Position numbers and translations under genes: made by a program | From: Acidovorax sp. Root219 | GTDB lineage: Bacteria; Pseudomonadota; Gammaproteobacteria; Burkholderiales; Burkholderiaceae_C | NCBI RefSeq assembly: GCF_001428665.1 | Contig: NZ_LMIJ01000013.1 | Coordinates: 28,809 to 92,808, forward strand | Length of the DNA: 64,000 bases | Reading direction: 5' to 3' | Notes under the pieces: model-generated | Told to the model about the DNA's origin: nothing | The model's input: the letters and a program-made list of their open reading frames with translations, nothing else | Database searches by the model: none | Part shown: positions 19,342 to 28,699 of the stretch, one piece after another | Layout of the letters: each line of letters starts with the position of its first letter | Position numbering within the stretch: position 1 is the stretch's first letter

Positions 19342-20240
19342 GCGCGGTGCTGAACGGGGGCACCGTGGGTGCCGTGGTGCAGTCCGCCGCCGCCCTGCTG
19401 GCATCGGCCGGCCTCGCGTTCGGCCATGGCACCGCCAACGCACACGACGAGGCCGCCTGGCTGGTGCTGTGGCGCCTGGGCCTGCCCCTGGACAGCGATC
19501 TGTCGGACGAGCCCGGCTCCATCAGCAGCCAAGATGTCTCGCCGGACCAACTGCGCGAGGTGCAGGCCTTGCTGGACGAGCGCATCAGCACCCGCAAGCC
19601 CGCCGCCTACCTCACGCGCGAAGCCTGGCTGCAAGGCGTGTCCTTCTACGTGGACGAGCGCGCCATTGTGCCGCGCAGCTTCATTGCCGAGTTGCTGGCC
19701 GACGGCAGCGTGGACGAATTCCTGGGCGAGCACACGCACCGGGTGCTGGACCTGTGCACCGGCAACGGCAGCCTGGCGGTACTGGCCGCCATGGCCTGGC
19801 CCGAGATTGCCGTGACGGGCGCCGACATTTCGCCCGATGCCCTGGACGTGGCCCGCATCAACGTGGAACGCCACGGTTTGCAGGATCGCATCACGCTGCA
19901 GCTGTCGGACGGTCTCGCCGCCCTGCCCGGCCCCTGGGACCTGATCCTGTGCAACCCGCCGTACGTCAACACCACCAGCATGGCCCAGTTGCCGGCCGAG
20001 TACCGGGCCGAGCCCGAGCTGGCCCTGGCTGGGGGCGCGGACGGCATGGATTTCATCCGCCAGTTGCTCAAGGATGCGCCTTCGCGCATGGCCGAAAACG
20101 CCGTGCTGCTGCTGGAGATCGGCAACGAGCGCGAGCATTTCGAAGCTGCCTTCCCACGCCTGCCGGTCTACTGGATCGACACCAGCGCCGGCGAAGACCA
20201 GGTGCTGCTGATCACCCGGGAGGCGCTGGTCCAGGCATGA
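19338..20240 (+). CDS. prmB: 50S ribosomal protein L3 N5-glutamine methyltransferase
   Basis: SAM-dependent methylation of a glutamine in ribosomal protein L3. The 300-residue protein has the SAM-binding motif [16 protein letters not shown] followed by [13 protein letters not shown], and the catalytic NPPY in [11 protein letters not shown]. It also has the PrmB-type [16 protein letters not shown] stretch, which separates it from PrmC less well than length and N-terminus do. It overlaps dapE upstream and the glycosyltransferase downstream by four bases each, so translation is probably coupled. Confidence 0.92.
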   Translation: MSAVLNGGTVGAVVQSAAALLASAGLAFGHGTANAHDEAAWLVLWRLGLPLDSDLSDEPGSISSQDVSPDQLREVQALLDERISTRKPAAYLTREAWLQGVSFYVDERAIVPRSFIAELLADGSVDEFLGEHTHRVLDLCTGNGSLAVLAAMAWPEIAVTGADISPDALDVARINVERHGLQDRITLQLSDGLAALPGPWDLILCNPPYVNTTSMAQLPAEYRAEPELALAGGADGMDFIRQLLKDAPSRMAENAVLLLEIGNEREHFEAAFPRLPVYWIDTSAGEDQVLLITREALVQA

Positions 20241-21280
20241 ACGGCATTTCCACCCCTCTGACCATCACTGCCCCCCTTTCCCTCTCGGTTTCCCCGGCGC
20301 CCGTGCGTGTCGCGGTGGTCATTCCCTGCTACAAGGTCACGGCCCACGTGCTGGGCGTCATCGAGCGCATCGGCCCCGAGGTGCAGGGCATCTTTGCGGT
20401 GGACGACAAATGCCCGGTCAATTCCGGCGCCTTTATCCAGCAGCACTGCACCGATCCGCGCGTGCAGGTGGTCTTCAACCCCGAGAACCTGGGTGTGGGC
20501 GGCGCCGTGATGCATGGCTACCGCTGCGCCATCGAGGCGGGGTACGACATCATCGTCAAGGTCGATGGCGACGGCCAGATGGACCCGCGCCTGTTGCCCG
20601 GCTTCATCGCCCCCATCTTGAACGGCGAGGCCGATTACACCAAGGGCAACCGCTTCTTCGACCTCGAAGAGATCCACCAGATGCCGCGCATGCGCATCTT
20701 CGGCAATGCGGCCTTGTCGTTTTTGACCAAGATCTCGTCGGGCTACTGGCAGGTGTTCGACCCCACCAACGGCTACACGGCCATCCACGCGCGCGTGGCC
20801 AGCCACCTGCCGTTCGACAAGATCAGCCGCAGGTACTTCTTCGAGACGGACATGCTGTTCAGGTTGAACACCCTGCGCGCCGTGGTGGTGGACGTGCCCA
20901 TGAACGCGCACTACGCCGACGAGGAAAGCAACCTCAAGATCAGCAAGATCCTGCCCGAGTTCACTGTCAAGCACCTGCGCAACTTCAGCAAGCGGATCTT
21001 CTACAACTACTACCTGCGCGACATGTCGCTGGCCTCCATCGAGCTGCCGCTGGGCCTGCTGCTGCTGTGCTTTGGCACCTGTTTCGGCCTGCTGCACTGG
21101 ATCAGCTCCAGCGCCCACCAGTCCTACTCGTCGGCCGGCACCGTGATGCTGGCGGCCCTGCCCGTCATTGCCGGCCTGCAGTTGCTGCTGGCCTTCATCG
21201 GGCACGACATCGCCTCGGTGCCCCAGAAGCCGCTGCACAAGGTGCTGCACAGGAAGATCGATCTCGCCAAGAATGGCTGA
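20237..21280 (+). CDS. family 2 glycosyltransferase with two C-terminal membrane helices (GtrB/DPM-like)
   Basis: Probably loads a sugar from a nucleotide sugar onto a polyprenyl phosphate at the inner membrane. The GT-A core begins at VAVVIPCYKV. It has the FAVDDKCPVNSG donor loop, NLGVGGAVMHGYR, the KVDGDGQMDP metal-binding DxD region, and a later FFETDMLFRL. Two hydrophobic helices near 275-295 and 305-330 match the GtrB/dolichol-phosphate-mannose synthase layout. It is the first of four genes (to 25693) that together look like a lipid-linked sugar transfer cassette. The sugar cannot be inferred. Confidence 0.85.
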   Translation: MNGISTPLTITAPLSLSVSPAPVRVAVVIPCYKVTAHVLGVIERIGPEVQGIFAVDDKCPVNSGAFIQQHCTDPRVQVVFNPENLGVGGAVMHGYRCAIEAGYDIIVKVDGDGQMDPRLLPGFIAPILNGEADYTKGNRFFDLEEIHQMPRMRIFGNAALSFLTKISSGYWQVFDPTNGYTAIHARVASHLPFDKISRRYFFETDMLFRLNTLRAVVVDVPMNAHYADEESNLKISKILPEFTVKHLRNFSKRIFYNYYLRDMSLASIELPLGLLLLCFGTCFGLLHWISSSAHQSYSSAGTVMLAALPVIAGLQLLLAFIGHDIASVPQKPLHKVLHRKIDLAKNG

Positions 21281-21283
21281 AGG

Positions 21284-22738
21284 ATGGGTGTTTCCGTCCA
21301 GGCCACCGCCGCGCGCACCGGGACGCGCCACCTGAAATCCCGCATCGACCTGCGCACGGCAGGCCTGCCTGCGCTGGTGGGCGGCTTGCTGCTGGCGCTC
21401 GTGGTGGCATGGGGCCTGATGCGGCTGGTACCGGCCTTCCAGTCGCCTGACGAGAATGTGCACCTGCTGCGCGCCGACATGATCGCCCACGGCCAGTGGA
21501 CCCTGCGCAAGGATGAGCCGGACGAGTTCGGCAACCAGGGCGGCTATGTGGACCGGAACTTCGTGGCGTTCACGTCGCGCATGCGGGCGATCTCCGGCAC
21601 CGAGCGCGACTACGCGGCTTCGGCCAGCGCACTCATGGCCCAGGCCGCGGGGGAGCGCTGGGCGCACAAGGACCTGTTCGTCAACGCCGTGGGCACGGGC
21701 TACTACGCGCCCTTCATCTACCTGCCCCACGCGCTGGGCCTGCGCACCGCGCGCGCGCTCGACCTGTCGATGCGCGCAAGCTACGAGCTGACGCGCCTGC
21801 TGGTGGCGGCCACAGCCCTGGGCCTGATCGCATGGGCGTGGCGGCTGTTCACGCCCAATCTGCTGGTGCGCGCGCTGGTGCTGATGCCCATGGCCATGTT
21901 CCAGATCATCTCGCCCACCATCGACGGGCTGAGCATCGCCGCAGCGCTGCTGCTGGCCGCACTGTTCTCGGTGCGCTGCATGGCCCCCCGCAGCGACGCG
22001 AACCCGCTGCAGGAATACGCGCTCTATGCCTGCATCGTCCTGCTCGTGACTTCCCGCGTCAATCTGGCCCCCCTGCTGCTGCTGCCCCTGTGGCTGCTGG
22101 TGCGCAGGTTTTCGGCCGCGCACCTGCTGGCCTGGATCGCGCTGTGCGCGGCCTGCGCCGGCTGGACGCTCTACGGCATCGCCACCACGGCGGACGCGCG
22201 CCTGGTGCGCAACCACGCAACCATCGAGATACTGGCGATCTATCTGCAGCACCCACTCGGTTTCACCCGCCTCGTCCTCGATACGCTGCTGGACGGCAAG
22301 ACCGGGTACTTCTACGCCTATTCCTTCGTCGGCATGATGGGCTGGCTCGATGCGTCCATCACCAAGGATGCGATGAAGGCCGTCTGGTATGGCCTGGCGG
22401 TTGCGCTGGCCGCGACCCTCGGGTCGGCGCGCTGGCTGCGGCGTGATGCGGCTGCCCGTGCGCTGCTCCTGCTCGTGGCGCTGGCCAGTTGCGTCCTGGT
22501 CTTCCTGGCCTTGGCCATCAGCTGGAACGACTACCCGGTGGCCATCATCAGCGGCGTCCAGGGCCGCTACTTCATTGTGCCCGCCCTGCTGGGCGCCACA
22601 GCGCTGGGGCCCATGGGCCATGCGGCCTCGCCCACCCACCGGACCGTGGCCAACGTGCTCACGGCCACCTTCGCCCTGGCTTCGCTCTACATCATGGCCA
22701 CGACCCTGTCCGAGCGTTACGCCCTGCGGCTCCTTTAA
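21284..22738 (+). CDS. DUF2142-family polytopic membrane protein, putative lipid-sugar glycosyltransferase
   Basis: A 484-residue inner-membrane protein with about 10-11 hydrophobic helices. It carries the acidic motif AFQSPDENVHLLRADMI in the first loop after TM1, as in GT-C glycosyltransferases, and the DUF2142 signature NDYPVAIISGVQGRYFIVP near the C-terminus. GT-C folds usually use a polyprenyl-linked donor and act outside the membrane, which fits the GtrB-like enzyme three bases upstream. Function is inferred from family and neighbours; the acceptor (O-antigen, capsule or other glycan) is unknown. Confidence 0.75.
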   Translation: MGVSVQATAARTGTRHLKSRIDLRTAGLPALVGGLLLALVVAWGLMRLVPAFQSPDENVHLLRADMIAHGQWTLRKDEPDEFGNQGGYVDRNFVAFTSRMRAISGTERDYAASASALMAQAAGERWAHKDLFVNAVGTGYYAPFIYLPHALGLRTARALDLSMRASYELTRLLVAATALGLIAWAWRLFTPNLLVRALVLMPMAMFQIISPTIDGLSIAAALLLAALFSVRCMAPRSDANPLQEYALYACIVLLVTSRVNLAPLLLLPLWLLVRRFSAAHLLAWIALCAACAGWTLYGIATTADARLVRNHATIEILAIYLQHPLGFTRLVLDTLLDGKTGYFYAYSFVGMMGWLDASITKDAMKAVWYGLAVALAATLGSARWLRRDAAARALLLLVALASCVLVFLALAISWNDYPVAIISGVQGRYFIVPALLGATALGPMGHAASPTHRTVANVLTATFALASLYIMATTLSERYALRLL

Positions 22739-22784
22739 CATCGCCGGGCCCCTGCCCGATCACTCCCACCCGAGATCCCGATCC

Positions 22785-23132
22785 ATGTACGTCTATCTTC
22801 TGACCATCCTTTGTGTGGTGGGCATCGCCATCGGCCAGATCCTGTTCAAGGTCAGCGCCAATTCCATGAACAAGACCGGCAGCTTCTTCGCCATCGAAAC
22901 CCTGGCCGTGTTCTTTGCCACCATGGTGCTGTACGGCATCACCTCCATTGGCTGGGTGCTGATATTGCGCAAGGCCGAGCTGGGCAAGGTCTACCCCTTC
23001 ATGGCCCTGGCCTTCGTCATCGTGCCGCTGGCCAGCCGCTTCTTCTTCGGTGAGCGCTTTGCCCCCAGCTACTTCATCGGCACGGCGCTCATCATGTCGG
23101 GCATCGCGGTCACGGTGGCCGCATCCCGATGA
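22785..23132 (+). CDS. small four-helix SMR/EamA-type membrane protein, putative lipid-linked sugar flippase
   Basis: 115 residues with four transmembrane helices and a GERFAPSYFIGTALIMSGI ending typical of ArnE/EamA-like half-transporters. It lacks the early membrane glutamate of EmrE-type drug pumps, so drug export is unlikely. Placed between a GtrB-like transferase and two large membrane proteins, it most plausibly flips the polyprenyl-phosphate sugar, the job GtrA does in phage serotype-conversion systems. Its stop codon overlaps the next gene as ATGA. Confidence 0.72.
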   Translation: MYVYLLTILCVVGIAIGQILFKVSANSMNKTGSFFAIETLAVFFATMVLYGITSIGWVLILRKAELGKVYPFMALAFVIVPLASRFFFGERFAPSYFIGTALIMSGIAVTVAASR

Positions 23133-25693
23133 GCAGCGCCATGCCGAGGCGCGGGTACCACCTGCATCCGCTGGGCGCCGCCTGGCTTGCCGCTGTGTTC
23201 GCGGCGCTGCTGCTCGCCCTGCTGTGGCTGCCGCAGGCCGCCCGCGCCCAGCAGCCCCTGGCCCCCGGCACCTACGGCTTCGTCGACACGGTGGAGTACG
23301 ACCAGGCCAAAGGCGTCGTGCGCATCACCGGCTGGTGCTATGACTCGCAGAACCAGCGCCTGCCCAAGGACTTCACCGTGCGCATCGGGGACACCGAGAA
23401 GCGCATCGCCATTCCCACGCGCAAGACCCGTCCCTCCGTCGCGGTCTACTTCAAGGATGGGGAGAGCATTCCGCTGGAGTTCTCGCTCGAAGTGCGCTAC
23501 CCGCGCTACCTGGGGGGCGGCGAGCAGCCAGTGGGCGTGATCGCCCGCTTCGACGATACCGCGCGCTTCAACGTCGAGCCATCCTCCCCCGCCGCCGGCA
23601 AGGTGCTCGGCCCCGACATTGCCCCGCGGCACTGGCTCATCGCTGCTGCGGTGGCGGCCACCATCGTGCTGCTGCTGCTTGGCGCCACGGGCCGGGTGCT
23701 TGACCGCTGCGGCCAGTGGGTCGGTGGCCACAGGCGCATGGTGGCCGGCGGCATTGCCGGCGTCTTCCTGGTGCTCGTGGGCATCGGCGCCACCGGCTCT
23801 TCGCTGGAACTGCTGCTGGGCCGCACCGACCAGAGCGAGCACCCTGTGGTATCGGCCGACAGCGCCGTCACCCCCCTGGCGGGCCAGCCACGCGGGGTGC
23901 GCTCCGACGAGTGGATGGTGATCACCGCCAGCGCGCTGGCCCAGGCCAGCCACGACCCCCGCTTTCCGGTGATCAACCGCAACCTGGGCCTGGACGGGCA
24001 GAACATGCTGGTCATCGGCATGACTGGTGTGCCCGTGCTGCACGTGTCAGCCCTGGCACGCCCGGCCACCTGGGGGTTCTTCGCGCTGCCGCTGGACATG
24101 GCGCTGGGCTGGTACTGGTACTTCCCGTTCTTCGCCTGCCTGCTGGCGCTGTGGTGGCTGCTGGACGTGCTGGCCCCCGGCCGCTCTGGGCGCAACCTGG
24201 CGCTGTCCTTCGTGTTCTGCTTGGCGCCCTATGCGGCGGGCTGGTCGCAGTGGCCACTGTATGTGGTGTTCTTCCCGTCCGGGGCCCTGGCCGCCGCGCT
24301 GCTGATGCTGCGCCAAAAGCCCGGTGCCCGCCTGTGGTGGCTGGCCCTGGCACTGGCCTGGTTCCTGGCCGGGTTTGCGCTGGTGCTTTACCCGCCCTGG
24401 CAGATCACCGTGGCCACGCTCTACGCCCTGGTGCTGGCCGCGTGGCTGGCTGACCACCGCCGGCAGGTGGCCTGGAGCTGGCAGACCCCGCTGGCCTTCG
24501 GGCTGGCCGCAGTACTCATGGGCGCCCTGCTCTATTTCTGGTGGCACGACGCGCGCGAGGCGATTGCCACCATGCGCAGCACCGTCTACCCCGGCCAGCG
24601 CGCGGCGCTGCAGGGGGGCGACCTGTCCCCCCTGGTGCTGCTGCGCGGGTTCAGCAATGCCGATACGCTGTCCAACCTGCAGGGCAGCGTGTTCAACGAG
24701 AGCGAGTTCGGTTCGTACTTCCTGCTGCTGCTGGCCACCTGGTTCCTGTGCCTGCGGCAGATCCGGGACAGGAAGCCCTACCCCTGGCTGCTGGCGGCGT
24801 GCGCAGCGTTCTCGGCGTTCAGCGTGGTGTTCGGGGTCTGGGGCGTGCCCTTGGCACTGTCCAAGGCCATGTTCTGGCACTACGTGTCGTCGTCGCGCAT
24901 CGATCTGGCGCTGGCGCTGTCCTGTCTGCTGGTCATGGCGCTGGCGGGTGGCCGCGAGGGGGCGGTGGCTTCACCACGCCCGGCGCGCATGGCGGCCGTG
25001 GTGCTGGGCCTGCTGACGGCGGCCCTGGCGGCACTGGTGGTGGCCGGCATTCCCGAAGACTTCTATCCGGGCCTGAGCGTGGCCATGCTGGCCAGCATGG
25101 CCGTGGCCGGTGGCTTCATGGCGTACTGGCTGGTGTACGGGAAGGTGGCGCAGTCGATTGCGCTCACCGTGGTGGTGTACGCCATCGCCGTCGCCGACTT
25201 CAATCCGCTGGGGCTGGCCCCCGCCAAGGTGGCCCTGAACGACACCGTGCAGGGCTATGTGGCAGGCCCGGCATCTGCAGACGGCACCGCGAAGCCCCGG
25301 CGGGTGCTGGCCTTGCTGCCCAGCACCTCGCTCGCCATGACGCTCGCCGCGGCGGGTGTTCCCGTGGTGGATGGCGTTTTCTACTACCCCCAGCCCAGCG
25401 TGTGGCGCGGCATGCAGTTGCCGGCTGCGGACCAGGACACGGTGAACCGCTACCAGCACCTGACCTTCGTGCAGGAAACCATGCAGGCCCCGGCCGCCTA
25501 CCGGGTGATCAACCCCACGCCCGACACCGTGCGCGTGATGGTGGACCCGCGGCGCTTCGACTTCGCGCAGACGGGTGCACAGGTGGTGGTGGGCGGTGAC
25601 CGCATCTTCGAGCTGGGCGAAAACCCCCGCCTGCGCCTGCTGGGCAGGTACGAGGGCTGGGCCTGGTACGAGGTGGCTGGCGCGGCGCCGTAG
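23129..25693 (+). CDS. large polytopic membrane protein with N-terminal periplasmic beta domain
   Basis: An 854-residue protein that I cannot assign to a named family. Residues 1-40 are a signal or first membrane segment ending in ARAQQ. Residues ~45-150 are beta-rich with GFVDTVEYDQ and VRITGWCYDSQNQRLPKDF, like the carbohydrate-associated G-V-D...GW-x-D module seen in several glycan enzymes. About 12 hydrophobic helices follow (~170-690), then a soluble C-terminal domain. The Asp/Arg-rich loop after the third helix (AGQPRGVRSDEWMV) could be a GT-C active-site loop. It is the last gene of the cassette and is translationally coupled to the flippase-like gene. Confidence 0.65.
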   Translation: MSSAMPRRGYHLHPLGAAWLAAVFAALLLALLWLPQAARAQQPLAPGTYGFVDTVEYDQAKGVVRITGWCYDSQNQRLPKDFTVRIGDTEKRIAIPTRKTRPSVAVYFKDGESIPLEFSLEVRYPRYLGGGEQPVGVIARFDDTARFNVEPSSPAAGKVLGPDIAPRHWLIAAAVAATIVLLLLGATGRVLDRCGQWVGGHRRMVAGGIAGVFLVLVGIGATGSSLELLLGRTDQSEHPVVSADSAVTPLAGQPRGVRSDEWMVITASALAQASHDPRFPVINRNLGLDGQNMLVIGMTGVPVLHVSALARPATWGFFALPLDMALGWYWYFPFFACLLALWWLLDVLAPGRSGRNLALSFVFCLAPYAAGWSQWPLYVVFFPSGALAAALLMLRQKPGARLWWLALALAWFLAGFALVLYPPWQITVATLYALVLAAWLADHRRQVAWSWQTPLAFGLAAVLMGALLYFWWHDAREAIATMRSTVYPGQRAALQGGDLSPLVLLRGFSNADTLSNLQGSVFNESEFGSYFLLLLATWFLCLRQIRDRKPYPWLLAACAAFSAFSVVFGVWGVPLALSKAMFWHYVSSSRIDLALALSCLLVMALAGGREGAVASPRPARMAAVVLGLLTAALAALVVAGIPEDFYPGLSVAMLASMAVAGGFMAYWLVYGKVAQSIALTVVVYAIAVADFNPLGLAPAKVALNDTVQGYVAGPASADGTAKPRRVLALLPSTSLAMTLAAAGVPVVDGVFYYPQPSVWRGMQLPAADQDTVNRYQHLTFVQETMQAPAAYRVINPTPDTVRVMVDPRRFDFAQTGAQVVVGGDRIFELGENPRLRLLGRYEGWAWYEVAGAAP

Positions 25694-25792
25694 GGCCGTC
25701 CTACAGGGTTTGCCCGGTATCGGCGACAATACGGGGTTGCCTGGGGTGTCGCCGCTCCAGAAAAGCACCCACGCGGACACTGGAACCCGAGC

Positions 25793-26281
25793 ATGCTGCA
25801 GATCATCGCAGTCGACACCGAAGACGGCTGGCGGCATTTCAGGGAACTGCTGCTCGAGTACGCACAGCGCGACCATGCCAACGCCGGCCAGAGCAGCATC
25901 TGGGCGGACATGGCCGGTCTGCCGGGCCGGTATGCGCATCCTGCCGGTGGTGCGGTTCTTGCCTATCGGCAGGGTGAACTCGCCGCCTGCGGCGCGTTTG
26001 CCCCGACAGAGATGGCTGGCCTGGCCGAGATCAAGCGGCTGTACGTGCGCGAAAGCGCACGCGGCCAGGGCATCGCCCGTGAATTGACGCGGGCCCTGGT
26101 GCGGCAGTGTGCGGGCGCGGGTTACGACCGTGCCGGCATCAGCACCTGGGACCACAACGAACGCGCGCAGGCGCTGTACCGGCAGATGGGCTTCGGGCCC
26201 ATCACCCCTTTCAAGGATCATCCGATCCCCAACCTGGTTTACCTGGGCCTTGCGCTGCACGATGCAGCCGAGGCGCCGTGA
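25793..26281 (+). CDS. GNAT-family N-acetyltransferase
   Basis: Acetyl-CoA dependent acyltransferase of 162 residues. The fold is clear from motif A, IKRLYVRESARGQGIARELT (the R-G-Q-G-I pyrophosphate loop), and the C-terminal ALYRQMGFGPITPF. The substrate cannot be told. The acceptor-side residues resemble the small amino-group acetyltransferases near which PhnO-like and RimI-like proteins cluster. It ends 11 bases before the ABC-F gene, so the two are likely co-transcribed. Confidence 0.85.
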   Translation: MLQIIAVDTEDGWRHFRELLLEYAQRDHANAGQSSIWADMAGLPGRYAHPAGGAVLAYRQGELAACGAFAPTEMAGLAEIKRLYVRESARGQGIARELTRALVRQCAGAGYDRAGISTWDHNERAQALYRQMGFGPITPFKDHPIPNLVYLGLALHDAAEAP

Positions 26282-26292
26282 TTGAGTACTGA

Positions 26293-28359
26293 ATGATCAA
26301 CCTGAAGAACATCGTCCTGCGGCGCGGCGCCAAGGTGCTGCTGGACAACGTCTCCGTGACCCTGAACCCCGGCGAAAAGGTCGGCCTGGTGGGCCGCAAC
26401 GGCGCCGGCAAGTCCACACTGTTCGCGCTGCTCAACGGCAGCCTGCACGAGGATGGAGGCGACTTTTCCATCCCCCGCCAGTGGCGCATGGCGCAGGTCG
26501 CGCAGAACATGCCCGAGACCGATGAAAGCGCCACCGCCTTCGTGCTGGCAGGCGACACGCGCCTGGCCGAGCTGCACACCCAGTTGGCGCAGCTCGACCA
26601 GAGCGATGCCGCGCACGACGACGCCGACCACGGCATGGCCATTGCCCAGGTCTACACCGACCTGGCCGACGCGGGCGACCACGACGCCGTGCCGCGCGCG
26701 CAGGCGCTGATCCTGGGCCTGGGGTTCCAGTCGCACGAACTTGAGCGCCCGGTGAACAGCTTCTCGGGCGGCTGGCGCATGCGCCTGCAACTGGCGCGCG
26801 CGCTGATGTGCCCGTCCGACCTGCTGCTGCTGGACGAACCCACCAACCACTTGGATCTGGACGCCCTGGTCTGGCTCGAAGCCTGGCTCAAGAAGTACGC
26901 CGGCACCATGATCGTGATCAGCCATGACCGCGAATTCCTGGACGCCGTCACCAACGTCACCTTGCAGATCGACAGCGCCAAGCTCAACCGCTTCGGCGGC
27001 AACTACAGCAAGTTCGAAGAACTGCGGTCCCAGCAGATGGAACTGCAACAGGCTGCCTTCTCCAAGCAGCAGGACAAGATCGCCCACCTGCAGAAGTTCA
27101 TCGACCGCTTCAAGGCCAAGGCCAGCAAGGCCAAGCAGGCGCAAAGCCGGGTCAAGGCCCTGGAGCGCATGGAGAAGGTGGCCCCGCTGCTGGCCGAGGC
27201 CGATTTCACCTTCGAGTTCAAGGAGCCCGTGAACCTGCCCAACCCCATGCTGTCCATCAGCGATGCGGCGTTCGGCTACACCACGGACGACGAGATCAAA
27301 ACCATCCTCACCGGCGTGAGCAAGTCGGTGCTGGCCGGCCAGCGCATCGGCATCCTGGGCGCTAACGGCCAGGGCAAGTCGACCCTGGTCAAGACCATTG
27401 CCCGCGAGATGGCGCCCATTGCGGGCACCGTGACCGAGGGCAAGGGCCTGTCCATCGGCTACTTCGCCCAGCAGGAACTGGACGTGCTGCGCCCCGCCGA
27501 GAACCCGCTGGAGCACATGATCCGCCTGGCGCGCGACATGGGCGCTGCGGCCCGCGAACCTTCGCGCGAGCAGGACCTGCGCAGCTACCTGGGCAGCTTC
27601 AACTTCAGCGGCGACATGGCCAAGCAGGCCGTGGGCACCATGAGCGGCGGTGAAAAAGCCCGCCTGGTGCTGGCCATGATGGTCTGGCAGCGCCCCAACC
27701 TGCTGCTGCTGGACGAGCCCACCAACCACCTGGACCTGGCCACGCGCGAGGCGCTGTCCATGGCGCTCAATGAGTTCGAAGGCACCGTCATGCTGGTCAG
27801 CCACGACCGGGCGCTGCTGCGCGCCGTGTGCGACGAGTTCTGGCTGGTGGGCCGCGGCGTGGTGGGCCCGTTCGACGGCGACCTGGACGATTACCAGCGC
27901 TACCTGCTCGAGGAGGCCAAGCGCCTGCGCGAATACTCGCGCCAGGCCGAAGCGGCTGCCGTGAAGGCGGCGGCCGCCGCCGCAAGCGCTCCTGCGCCCG
28001 CCCCCGCACCGGTAGCCGCCCCACCTGCGGTGGTCGCCAAGGCCCCCACACCGGCCCCGGCCGCCACGCCTGCGGCAGGGCGCGACCAGCGCAAGCTCGA
28101 TGCCCAAAGCCGCCAGCAACTGGCTGAGAAGACGCGCCCCCTGAAAAAGGAGCTGGAACAGATCGACCAGCGCCTGGCGACCCTGTCGACCGAGCGCAGC
28201 GCACTTGAGCAGACCCTCACTCAGGCCCTGCCGCCAGCCGAGATCGCCGAGTGCGGGCGCCGCCTGAAGGCGGGCCACGACGAGACCGCGCAACTGGAAG
28301 AACGCTGGCTGGAAGTTTCATCAGCGCTTGAAGAAATTTCGGCAGCTGCCGGCGCGTGA
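26293..28359 (+). CDS. ABC-F family ribosome-associated ATPase (YheS-like)
   Basis: Soluble tandem ATPase of 688 residues, not a transporter. Walker A motifs are GRNGAGKST and GANGQGKST; the signatures are SFSGGWRMRLQLARALM and TMSGGEKARLVLAMM, with DEPTNHLDL after each. Between the two domains lies the charged helical linker (residues ~240-295) that in ABC-F proteins reaches the ribosomal P/E site. Residues ~555-600 are an Ala/Pro-rich spacer leading to a C-terminal coiled coil (EQIDQRLATLSTERSALEQ). The family relieves stalled translation or gives antibiotic resistance; the domain signature favours the YheS branch. Confident in family, not in exact role. Confidence 0.9.
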   Translation: MINLKNIVLRRGAKVLLDNVSVTLNPGEKVGLVGRNGAGKSTLFALLNGSLHEDGGDFSIPRQWRMAQVAQNMPETDESATAFVLAGDTRLAELHTQLAQLDQSDAAHDDADHGMAIAQVYTDLADAGDHDAVPRAQALILGLGFQSHELERPVNSFSGGWRMRLQLARALMCPSDLLLLDEPTNHLDLDALVWLEAWLKKYAGTMIVISHDREFLDAVTNVTLQIDSAKLNRFGGNYSKFEELRSQQMELQQAAFSKQQDKIAHLQKFIDRFKAKASKAKQAQSRVKALERMEKVAPLLAEADFTFEFKEPVNLPNPMLSISDAAFGYTTDDEIKTILTGVSKSVLAGQRIGILGANGQGKSTLVKTIAREMAPIAGTVTEGKGLSIGYFAQQELDVLRPAENPLEHMIRLARDMGAAAREPSREQDLRSYLGSFNFSGDMAKQAVGTMSGGEKARLVLAMMVWQRPNLLLLDEPTNHLDLATREALSMALNEFEGTVMLVSHDRALLRAVCDEFWLVGRGVVGPFDGDLDDYQRYLLEEAKRLREYSRQAEAAAVKAAAAAASAPAPAPAPVAAPPAVVAKAPTPAPAATPAAGRDQRKLDAQSRQQLAEKTRPLKKELEQIDQRLATLSTERSALEQTLTQALPPAEIAECGRRLKAGHDETAQLEERWLEVSSALEEISAAAGA

Positions 28360-28550
28360 AGTGTAAAACCCTGTAAACGATTACCTATGTTTCCAGCTAT
28401 TGCAACTCGGCAGGCTTGAAATTGTTGCTATGAATTTTGCAGTGCTTGGCGGCGAAAAAACGTTTCCATTTAGGTTGCATTTTTTTGCGAAACGCTGTCA
28501 ACCAAGCCGGGAGTGAACGCGTTGTTGGTACATCACAGGAGTTTTCCAGT
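28360..28550 (+). other. AT-rich leader region upstream of a 24-codon ORF
   Basis: 191 bases that are clearly more AT-rich than the surroundings, with poly-T and poly-A tracts near 28458-28463 and 28480-28490. It holds several TTGC-type words (TTGCAA, TTGTTGC, TTGCAG, TTGCAT, TTGCGA). It probably contains the promoter of the small ORF that follows. I could not fix a convincing -35/-10 pair with normal spacing. Confidence 0.4.
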
Positions 28551-28625
28551 ATGAATACCACCGCAATCATGTCCGCCTGGCCCGAAGACGAACGCGACCG
28601 CAAGCGCGCCCCGGCCCGCTTCTGA
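28551..28625 (+). CDS. 24-residue hydrophilic small protein or leader peptide
   Basis: ATG to TGA gives 24 residues with the C-terminal part SAWPEDERDRKRAPARF, very rich in charge. Translation is well supported by a strong AGGAG (28537-28541) nine bases before the ATG. Downstream come a small hairpin (28638-28642 pairing with 28651-28655) and then a canonical terminator, so it forms a complete small transcription unit. I do not recognise it. A regulatory leader is possible, but there is no run of a single amino acid codon and the next gene starts ~490 bases away, beyond the terminator. A stand-alone small protein or a dual-function sRNA fits equally well. Confidence 0.5.
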   Translation: MNTTAIMSAWPEDERDRKRAPARF

Positions 28626-28699
28626 GGGTGTGGCAGCCCCGGCTCCCAAACCGGGCCGCCCCTTCTTTTTGACGGTTCCAACCCACTCCACCAGGAAAG

